From Sinohyriopsis cumingii (Eukaryota > Mollusca > Bivalvia > Unionida > Unionidae), in NCBI GenBank assembly GCA_028554795.2, contig JAPYKE020000537.1, positions 395,372 through 459,371 on the forward strand: a stretch of DNA of 64,000 nt. Reading direction: 5' to 3'. This document shows, in pieces, positions 53,957-64,000 of the stretch; positions within the stretch are counted from its first letter, which is position 1; every line of letters begins with the position of its first letter. Made by a program: the position numbers and the translations under genes. The notes under the pieces were generated by a model, which worked only from the letters and a program-made list of their open reading frames with translations, was not told where the DNA came from and did not search any database.

Positions 53957-54277
53957 GTGTTTGTGAATGTTTTGGTTTTTTAATGTAGCTTTAACAATTT
54001 TGCAGTCATATCGCTTCGATGTTTGCGGTGTGATAGTTTATAGTGATGTCTAGCAATGGGGCATCATGCCGCAGACATGTAATATGATGTCCCACCAAGA
54101 TACATTTTCCTGACACCAAGCCGACCAGTCATAACACTAACCAATTAATGTTGGGCGCCAAGCAAGGCAGCTGTTAGGTTCATCTTTGTAAGTCTTTGGT
54201 ATGACTCGGCCGGGTATCGATCACAAAACCTCCCGCAATCGAGGCAGACCTTATAATCGCTAATCCTCTGGAGCGGT
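53957..54277 (-). mobile_element. SINE in repeat 10 (321 bp)
   Basis: Type B form, same insertion point. Confidence 0.74.
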
Positions 54278-57200
54278 CTGTAATCATAGAGAATACGCTC
54301 CTTATTATTACTTCATCAAAACTGAATACATTTTAATTTACAAACACGTTGGAGGCACTGTTCCATCTAGGAAGGTCTAATAGCAAAATAAAAGTATTAT
54401 TAAGATCAATAACTGGTTTTCGTATCACATATTTGTTACAGTCTGTCCATAGAGGAGCAGAATACATTGTGCAGCAATCAGATTTGAATACTATCATTTT
54501 GATATATAAGGAACAATTCTTCAGTTTGCGTCGATGCATCCTTTTTTGAGTGCACAAACATCTGTAATGCCTCATCAAATTTTCATTATCTGACCAATTG
54601 GATTTTAAATAAAGGCCCAAATATGTATAACTGTTGAAATACGTTAGAAAATTGCCGTTAAAATGTACAGGAGGAGGAGGAGATAGTAATTGGAAAGAAG
54701 TTGAAAGAACGAACATGCATGCTGATTTTTGTGTATTACAGACGTAATCATTCTTTAATGCGTATTGTTCACATATCTTTAATAATATCCTTTAATCTGC
54801 GATTAAAGGACTTATTAATGACATTTCATCAGTAAGACTACAATTGTTAAGAAACAACACATTTGGTGGCAGACCTAATGCCACATAACACTGACCCAGT
54901 TCACGATTTAACTCGTATATGGATATGTTAAATAACAAAGGGTAAGTACTCGCCCCCACCCCAACCCCCACCTTACCCCACTGGTTACATGGAATGCACT
55001 GGATATTACACTTCTCCATTTGACATAGTACAACCGTTTGCAATACCAATTAACTAAAGTATGAACTATGTAGACAGGTATTTTAGTATCAGTGAATGTT
55101 TCAAAGAGTATATAATGACTAAGTCTATGAAATGCCCTACTAGCATCTAAAAAGCAAACAAACACTGATTCCATGTTCTAAATAATAATTAACAGTTTCC
55201 TTAAATGCATATAGGCACAAATCTGCAGATTGTCTTTTTTCTTAAAAACCTAACTGATTACCAGAGATTGTGACTTCACATCTTTGCAGGATGATGAGTT
55301 CAAATATCTTTGAAATAATATTAGTTAAGTGATATAGGTCTACATATACGTTTTGTCCTTCAGGTTACCAATTTTGCTTTTTAGTAGCGGTCTAATCGTA
55401 GATTTTGTGAAATCAGCTGGAATCACGTTACGTACGAAGATATCATTAAATGAAATCATCAAAAGCACATGAAGTCTAGTATTTGAAAATTTAAAATGTT
55501 CCACATGTAACAGAATCTGATCCTGGACATTTACCTCGTTTTTTGTCTTTGTTATTGCACATTGGATCTCAAATAGTGTGATTACCTCAACGCAAGAAAA
55601 ATGCTGAAAGAACACGCTTCTTATTTGGTTTTTAACACTTTAGTAAGTCTATTAAATGATTTTTCTATATGTCACGTGTATTATTTTGACCATAGTTCCC
55701 ATCAATGCAAATTGGTAGTTTATTGGAAGTTGTGGTATTTGGTTTTACAATATAAAGTTATTGCTTATATGCATTTTGTGTTGAAAAGTTGCCCTCTTGC
55801 CAGCCATGTCACCCTATTATGTTTCTTCCTTGCTAACATTGTTATCAACTTGCCAACTATATTGTTTCTTTTTCAACAAAGTTGCCATGTCGATAACTAT
55901 GTGGCTATTCGGCCATCCATGTTGCCTATTTAGCTACACACACTGCCATACTGCCAGGTATGCTACCATACTGCCAGCCAGAAATAAACTAAATTGGTTA
56001 GAGTATTATATTGGATAAATGGTGACAAGAATATTCAAGCTCCAACATCCGATGAATGGTATTAAGGTATACAAATAAACAGTACAAATAATGGCAAATA
56101 TGTCTAAATATAAGTTGCCTTTAAGTTTCTGCTTCGATATGATTTTTCAACGGTATCTAAAGAACACGAACCATTTTTACAAGCCAAACACAGTAGAATT
56201 GACCATATGTTAATATGAAAAATAAAATTTAGAATGGATCAACCATGCGAGATTTTCAAAGTATGGATTTCAATGCAAATAGAACAAAGTAAAATATACA
56301 AGCATTCAACCATATGAATAAAACAAACAACCTCTTTTAAGTAGGTACTACGTGACAAGATCTGAGTATCACTTTGCCAATATGCATCCTATGAAACGTA
56401 AATATCCAAGTGCAAGGCCGAGGAGTGTAGTACCAGTGCACGGCCGAGGAGTATAGTCCCAGTGCACTTCATAAACTATGGCTATGTAGCTGATAAGGAC
56501 AGACACTAAGAAACACCTATTGTTCGCTTAATGTTAGTCCAGGTTGAAAAATAACCAAACGCGCCTACTCTAAGTAACGATATATACACCTATGATCGCA
56601 CTTACTTATAATAAATCAAATGTATCACTAAGAAGGTATTATTTCTTACCTTATTCCGTGAGCCATACTGATATAGTTTTGTTGTATAAGATACAACGTC
56701 ATAGTTATTCAGAAAATGGTTAGAACATACCTTTGTAAACTTTCCGAAGACTCCAGCTTCAATAAATATATAAATGGTGAGGTATTTGAAAAAATGTTCA
56801 AATCATTTGAGAATAAACTACGAATGGTATATTAACCAGCAACACACATAAGGTGAGAATAAAAATGGGAGATAATATTGAACTTATGAATTTTTTCAAC
56901 GTTCAATTACCTCTTGAAATGAAAAGTTGCACTATCACACAAAACACGTATTATGTTTTGAAGTATTTCATACTGGTTATTGTATGATTTCGATGTATCG
57001 TGGTATATGTTCATATGAAATCAACTCGCAGATTATTCGATTCTCTTAATTACTTTGACGATGTTGTTCCAGACTAATGTCAAAGAAATAACACAGAATG
57101 ATTTTCTTCTGCATAGCCTTAGAATGACTCATATCAGAACTGTGGTTTAAGTGTTAACCGCTTGAAATGAATGTCATATATAACTATTTTCAGTTCATCT

Positions 57201-57982
57201 AGAGCAAAATAAAACTACTCTACCTAATAAAATGAATCTCAAAAGTCAGGTCTGTTTTGTTCTTCTAATCTACCATTAGGTAACTAAAGTTAAAGGATCA
57301 AAATACTCATTCAATTTTCATGTTATAAATTTATATAGATTATTATCCTATGGTGTATAGTAAAGAACTACATTTAGAATATTCCAAAATGGTGAATGAG
57401 AAAAGGGAAGAGGTTATTTTATCTGGGATGAAAAATTAAAATTCCTATTAATACATTGTGTTTCTGATGAATCTTTAAACATAAAATCACGAAAGTATTT
57501 TCAAAAAGAATTATATATTAATAAACATATCATAAGGATATTAAGACTGTCATCACATATTTCTTGTACAGCTTAATGCACATAACGTATTGAAAACATT
57601 TAAAGCTAATTGGAAATTCTGAAATAAGAACCTGTGATTCCTATATAGGCTTTCACAATGATGGGAAGCTGGATATTGTTGAATTGACATAGGTTTATTA
57701 CTTTGTTATAAAGTTCTAACTTACAGGCAACATATTACTGACTATTTGCATTTCAAACCTAGGCAAAGGAACTGCACACAACTACATGTACCGACATTAA
57801 AATCCAATTGTCATCTTTTCAAAAAAGAAAACATATGCAATAATAATAATAATAATAATAAAAATCGCACTAAATCCAGAGAAGGAAGAAAGAGTAACTT
57901 TCGAATGAATACAGGTAGAAGGAAAATGATGGTTATGTTGCATAGAGACACGAAATGAATTGTTTTCGTTTTATGTTTTCAG

Positions 57983-58015
57983 AGAGTTGGGAGCGCGTTA
58001 AGATCGATTGGCTCG
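57983..58015 (+). CDS. micro-exon copy 11, type II
   Basis: Identical to copies 4, 9 and 10. The flanks are almost indistinguishable from those of copy 10. Confidence 0.7.
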
Positions 58016-59199
58016 GTAAGTTCCAATGTATCCTCAGCATTTAAGAATTATTTATGCTTGGTCATATTTTGATTTGCTTGGCTGGCGACTGTTCTATTTG
58101 AAACCTTGATCAAAACACCCTCTCTGTTAAAATGTCAAAATTCTAAATGTCAATCATATCATATCAAACTTAAAGAAACAGAATTGTGATTTTAGTCTTT
58201 GTACTGATTTCTAAACGGAACATCTCTCTGATAAAGTAAAAAACACAAATATTGCTAATACTGCTAATACAGTTACAGCTACTTATACTTCTACTAATCC
58301 TGCTACTATTAAAATAACACATAAATAAATGAATATACAAACACCAAATTAGACCATGAATCTAAACAATATCGTAAGAAATGAGATTTAGCTTTCAGCA
58401 TTAACTATATGCCTCGAGTACTGGAAGAATGTTAAGTCATATTCATTGTGATTAGGGCCTTTTACTAGCTGAAAAATGTAGACGCTCTCAATTAGTTGGC
58501 TCCTTCACGGATAGAAAAATAGAAATGGGAGCCAAGAGAATTGTCCTTTAATTTATAACCATTATAAACGTAACATTACATTCACTGACAGATATACCGT
58601 TAACTCTGCACTGATCAAAGGTGTAACAAAACAACGATATTTTCACCAAATGAATATATTTCTGGCGCACGTAATATGAACAAATGTACTCAGATGAACC
58701 ATATAACAACAGTAGTAATAATACTAAAAGTAGTTGTAATAATAATAATAATAATAATAATAAAGTTGATGAGGTCTTAAACGCAAAAGAAGATAAAATA
58801 TCAGACGAAGCAGAAGCAACAAATACTACTATTTTGTCCAGAATAAAGACAAAAGATTGCTCAGGTATACAAGGTTCGAGGGTTGCCCCGGAATGGAACA
58901 TATAAATATACACACATAGATAAATTATAAAACATGGCTAGGTTCAAGGATGTATGTCAAATTCACAGTGACATTTGAGTTTTAATAGTAATAAGAATAA
59001 GCATTCTTTATTTCAGACAGAATAATTCATAGATTTAAATTAAAATATGATATAAAAGAAAAGTATTGTCAACATAAAAGATTATATTTATATCTTATGT
59101 ACAAGTATAAAGATACAAGGACAACAATGAATTGTGCCCTAAATGGTTACAAATAAAATTTAGTAGTACATATAAACAGAAACATGTTCCTTCTGCTAA

Positions 59200-59852
59200 G
59201 GTGGCGCTCACCAGATAATATGTACTTTTGAGAGAGTGACGTATGTAAGGTGAAGTAGTTCACATTTAAAACATGCACAGTGTAGAGAATGTTTGCATAC
59301 CTCTATGCTACATTAATGTAAAGTGGATGATATTTCTTTTGGATATTGTACTTTTGGAAATTTGACATGATTTAAGCACACTGCTAACTAAAATGACTGC
59401 TCCCTTGTGTTAAAAAAATCAGTCTGAATTAGTCTAAAGTACTCTATACATAGCAGCTATTAAAATAGGGAAATTGAAATTTGCGAGACTAGACAATACC
59501 AGCTTCTAAAAGTGCAATGAATGAATTACCAAATATATAAAATGTAAAAAAAGTTATCGGCTCTTTTTTATACAATTTACCTCTGAAGTTCAGGAAGTGA
59601 AAATGACCAAGTAGAGCTAGCACTTTTTTGAAAGGTGCACATTTGAAGTAAGGCCAAGCTGTATACTCTATAACCCATAGTACACCCATCAATCATACAC
59701 CAAAATAAAGGGAATTAAAGGTTCTTTGCATTATACCTAAGATATACAAGGTCTTTTTTAAATAGCCAGTATAACCAGTGAGGAAAGCCGGGGACATTCT
59801 TTTTCTTTAAAATCCTAACCCTATGCAAAATGCGAAACTGTTTAGCGCCACC
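59200..59852. mobile_element. MITE in repeat 11 (653 bp)
   Basis: Same element, ends and TAA flanks intact. Confidence 0.85.
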
Positions 59853-59939
59853 TAAATTATGAAACGTTAAAAGAATGCCATAATTCCGAAGAGATTTCCA
59901 TATTCTGATTTTACTATTTGATATTCTTGTCATCATTGA

Positions 59940-60260
59940 GTGTTTGTGAATGTTTTGGTTTTTTAATGTAGCTTTAACAATTTTGCAGTCATATCGCTTC
60001 GATGTTTGCGGTGTGATAGTTTATAGTGATGTCTAGCAATGGGGCATCATGCCGCAGACATGTAATATGATGTCCCACCAAGATACATTTTCCTGACACC
60101 AAGCCGACCAGTCATAACACTAACCAATTAATGTTGGGCGCCAAGCAAGGCAGCTGTTAGGTTCATCTTTGTAAGTCTTTGGTATGACTCGGCCGGGTAT
60201 CGATCACAAAACCTCCCGCAATCGAGGCAGACCTTATAATCGCTAATCCTCTGGAGCGGT
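59940..60260 (-). mobile_element. SINE in repeat 11 (321 bp)
   Basis: Type B form, same insertion point. Confidence 0.74.
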
Positions 60261-63200
60261 CTGTAATCATAGAGAATACGCTCCTTATTATTACTTCATC
60301 AAAACTGAATACATTTTAATTTACAAACACGTTGGAGGCACTGTTCCATCTAGGAAGGTCTAATAGCAAAATAAAAGTATTATTAAGATCAATAACTGGT
60401 TTTCGTATCACATATTTGTTACAGTCTGTCCATAGAGGAGCAGAATACATTGTGCAGCAATCAGATTTGAATACTATCATTTTGATATATAAGGAACAAT
60501 TCTTCAGTTTGCGTCGATGCATCCTTTTTTGAGTGCACAAACATCTGTAATGCCTCATCAAATTTCATTATCTGACCAATTGGATTTTAATAAAGGCCCA
60601 AATATGTATAACTGTTGAAATACGTTAGAAAATTGCCGTTAAAATGTACAGGAGGAGGAGGAGATAGTAATTGGAAAGAAGTTGAAAGAACGAACATGCA
60701 TGCTGATTTTTGTGTATTACAGACGTAATCATTCTTTAATGCGTATTGTTCACATATCTTTAATAATATCCTTTAATCTGCGATTAAAGGACTTATTAAT
60801 GACATTTCATCAGTAAGACTACAATTGTTAAGAAACAACACATTTGGTGGCAGACCTAATGCCACATAACACTGACCCAGTTCACGATTTAACTCGTATA
60901 TGGATATGTTAAATAACAAAGGGTAAGTACTCGCCCCCACCCCAACCCCCACCTTACCCCACTGGTTACATGGAATGCACTGGATATTACACTTCTCCAT
61001 TTGACATAGTACAACCGTTTGCAATACCAATTAACTAAAGTATGAACTATGTAGACAGGTATTTTTAGTATCAGTGAATGTTTCAAAGAGTATATAATGA
61101 CTAAGTCTATGAAATGCCCTACTAGCATCTAAAAAGCAAACAAACACTGATTCCATGTTCTAAATAATAATTAACAGTTTCCTTAAATGCATATAGGCAC
61201 AAATCTGCAGATTGTCTTTTTTCTTAAAAACCTAACTGATTACCAGAGATTGTGACTTCACATCTTTGCAGGATGATGAGTTCAAATATCTTTGAAATAA
61301 TATTAGTTAAGTGATATAGGTCTACATATACGTTTTGTCCTTCAGGTTACCAATTTTGCTTTTTAGTAGCGGTCTAATCGTAGATTTTGTGAAATCAGCT
61401 GGAATCACGTTACGTACGAAGATATCATTAAATGAAATCATCAAAAGCACATGAAGTCTAGTATTTGAAAATTTAAAATGTTCCACATGTAACAGAATCT
61501 GATCCTGGACATTTACCTCGTTTTTTGTCTTTGTTATTGCACATTGGATCTCAAATAGTGTGATTACCTCAACGCAAGAAAAATGCTGAAAGAACACGCT
61601 TCTTATTTGGTTTTTAACACTTTAGTAAGTCTATTAAATGATTTTTCTATATGTCACGTGTATTATTTTGACCATAGTTCCCATCAATGCAAATTGGTAG
61701 TTTATTGGAAGTTGTGGTATTTGGTTTTACAATATAAAGTTATTGCTTATATGCATTTTGTGTTGAAAAGTTGCCCTCTTGCCAGCCATGTCACCCTATT
61801 ATGTTTCTTCCTTGCTAACATTGTTATCAACTTGCCAACTATATTGTTTCTTTTTCAACAAAGTTGCCATGTCGATAACTATGTGGCTATTCGGCCATCC
61901 ATGTTGCCTATTTAGCTACACACACTGCCATACTGCCAGGTATGCTACCATACTGCCAGCCAGAAATAAACTAAATTGGTTAGAGTATTATATTGGATAA
62001 ATGGTGACAAGAATATTCAAGCTCCAACATCCGATGAATGGTATTAAGGTATACAAATAAACAGTACAAATAATGGCAAATATGTCTAAATATAAGTTGC
62101 CTTTAAGTTTCTGCTTCGATATGATTTTTCAACGGTATCTAAAGAACACGAACCATTTTTACAAGCCAAACACAGTAGAATTGACCATATGTTAATATGA
62201 AAAATAAAATTTAGAATGGATCAACCATGCGAGATTTTCAAAGTATGGATTTCAATGCAAATAGAACAAAGTAAAATATACAAGCATTCAACCATATGAA
62301 TAAAACAAACAACCTCTTTTAAGTAGGTACTACGTGACAAGATCTGAGTATCACTTTGCCAATATGCATCCTATGAAACGTAAATATCCAAGTGCAAGGC
62401 CGAGGAGTGTAGTACCAGTGCACGGCCGAGGAGTATAGTCCCAGTGCACTTCATAAACTATGGCTATGTAGCTGATAAGGACAGACACTAAGAAACACCT
62501 ATTGTTCGCTTAATGTTAGTCCAGGTTGAAAAATAACCAAACGCGCCTACTCTAAGTAACGATATATACACCTATGATCGCACTTACTTATAATAAATCA
62601 AATGTATCACTAAGAAGGTATTATTTCTTACCTTATTCCGTGAGCCATACTGATATAGTTTTGTTGTATAAGATACAACGTCATAGTTATTCAGAAAATG
62701 GTTAGAACATACCTTTGTAAACTTTCCGAAGACTCCAGCTTCAATAAATATATAAATGGTGAGGTATTTGAAAAAATGTTCAAATCATTTGAGAATTAAA
62801 CTACGAATGGTATATTAACCAGCAACACACATAAGGTGAGAATAAAAATGGGAGATAATATTGAACTTATGAATTTTTTCAACGTTCAATTACCTCTTGA
62901 AATGAAAAGTTGCACTATCACACAAAACACGTATTATGTTTTGAAGTATTTCATACTGGTTATTGTATGATTTCGATGTATCGTGGTATATGTTCATATG
63001 AAATCAACTCGCAGATTATTCGATTCTCTTAATTACTTTGACGATGTTGTTCCAGACTAATGTCAAAGAAATAACACAGAATGATTTTCTTCTGCATAGC
63101 CTTAGAATGACTCATATCAGAACTGTGGTTTAAGTGTTAACCGCTTGAAATGAATGTCATATATAACTATTTCAGTTCATCTAGAGCAAAATAAAACTAC

Positions 63201-63963
63201 TCTACCTAATAAAATGAATCTCAAAAGTCAGGTCTGTTTTGTTCTTCTAATCTACCATTAGGTAACTAAAGTTAAAGGATCAAAATACTCATTCAATTTT
63301 CATGTTATAAATTTATATAGATTATTATCCTATGGTGTATAGTAAAGAACTACATTTAGAATATTCCAAAATGGTGAATGAGAAAAGGGAAGAGGTTATT
63401 TTATCTGGGATGAAAAATTAAAATTCCTATTAATACATTGTGTTTCTGATGAATCTTTAAACATAAAATCACGAAAGTATTTTCAAAAAGAATTATATAT
63501 TAATAAACATATCATAAGGATATTAAGACTGTCATCACATATTTCTTGTACAGCTTAATGCACATAACGTATTGAAAACATTTAAAGCTAATTGGAAATT
63601 CTGAAATAAGAACCTGTGATTCCTATATAGGCTTTCACAATGATGGGAAGCTGGATATTGTTGAATTGACATAGGTTTATTACTTTGTTATAAAGTTCTA
63701 ACTTACAGGCAACATATTACTGACTATTTGCATTTCAAACCTAGGCAAAGGAACTGCACACAACTACATGTACCGACATTAAAATCCAATTGTCATCTTT
63801 TCAAAAAGAAAACATATGCAATAATAATAATAATAATAATAAAAATCGCACTAAATCCAGAGAAGGAAGAAAGAGTAACTTTCGAATGAATACAGGTAGA
63901 AGGAAAATGATGGTTATGTTGCATAGAGACACGAAATGAATTGTTTTCGTTTTATGTTTTCAG

Positions 63964-63996
63964 AGAGTTGGGAGCGCGTTAAGATCGATTGGCTCG
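63964..63996 (+). CDS. micro-exon copy 12, type II, at the window edge
   Basis: Complete 33-nt copy with its acceptor. Only the first four donor bases (GTAA) fall inside the window. The array therefore continues beyond the right edge. Confidence 0.68.
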
Positions 63997-64000
63997 GTAA

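Larger units (their letters stand above)
53164..55615 (-). pseudogene. LINE reverse transcriptase relic in repeat 10
   Basis: Fingers 55615-55340, motif A segment 55174-54908, palm end 55049-54792, C-terminal region 54716-54333. Confidence 0.82.
52000..57982 (+). repeat. tandem repeat 10, type B with A-type tract, 5983 bp
   Basis: AAT tract at 52755-52778 has 8 units. The A-type tract is at 52356-52407. Almost identical to repeat 11. Confidence 0.95.
59147..61597 (-). pseudogene. LINE reverse transcriptase relic in repeat 11, extra indels
   Basis: Fingers 61597-61322; motif A segment shortened by an extra T near 61063; palm end 61030-60773; C-terminal region shortened to 60561-60316 by two one-base deletions. 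Confidence 0.8.
57983..63963 (+). repeat. tandem repeat 11, type B with A-type tract, 5981 bp
   Basis: AAT tract at 58738-58761 has 8 units. The A-type tract is at 58339-58390. Differs from repeat 10 mainly by single-base indels at about 60563, 60590, 61063, 62797, 63172 and 63805. Confidence 0.95.

Noticed and set aside
1-64000. CRISPR, rDNA, histone or other standard tandem gene array
   Set aside because: There are no short spaced direct repeats with unique spacers, no rRNA-like sequence and no histone-like frames. The repeats are 5-6 kb of AT-rich DNA.
1-64000. Plain macrosatellite with no coding role
   Set aside because: Not fully excluded. It does not explain why a GC-rich 33-nt segment keeps its length and splice sites across A and B while its core varies more than its flanks, so I prefer the exon reading.

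Overview
The window is eukaryotic, almost certainly animal, intronic DNA. It is AT-rich and full of transposon relics, with no long open reading frame and no bacterial-style gene. A minus-strand LINE relic of the CR1/Jockey-type 'FLDASKAF' lineage and a tRNA-derived SINE resemble elements I associate with bivalve molluscs and other lophotrochozoans. That placement is inference.

The whole window is one head-to-tail tandem array of very large repeats. Measured from one micro-exon to the next, the periods are 5290, 5292, 5266, 6007, 6017, 6014, 5990, 5989, 5995, 5983 and 5981 bases. Two families are visible. Type A is the shorter form, from the left edge to about 14.35 kb. Type B is the longer form, from about 14.4 kb to the right edge. 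The array runs off both ends of the window.

Each repeat holds the same layered material. From left to right these are: (1) one 33-nt GC-rich segment bounded by a pyrimidine-rich tract plus AG and by a consensus GTAAGT, which I read as a micro-exon on the + strand; (2) an (AAT)n microsatellite about 0.7 kb downstream; (3) a decayed minus-strand LINE reverse transcriptase, split by a minus-strand SINE and, in type B only, by a 653-bp inverted-repeat element (MITE); (4) about 2 kb of AT-rich sequence in which I recognise nothing. Nested insertions give the order of events: LINE, then SINE into the LINE, then amplification and A/B divergence, then MITE into the B lineage, then spread of B repeats.

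The main result is the micro-exon array. Twelve copies of the 33-nt exon sit at 5.3-6.0 kb intervals, all the same length (11 codons), all on one strand, all with intact splice signals. Three sequence types occur in blocks: I (copies 1-3), II (4), III (5-8), II (9-12). Differences fall in the first four bases and in a central nine-base core, while the rest of the exon is invariant. Types II and III differ at 3 of 33 exon bases but at only about 2 of the 200 flanking bases. If spliced together, the exons would encode an 11-residue tandem-repeat protein. The phase-1 reading gives xxWERxxxDWL repeats and is open in every copy. An alternative is that they are mutually exclusive cassettes of a diversified gene. 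I do not recognise the protein. No first or last exon lies in the window, so the gene's full extent and function cannot be read here.
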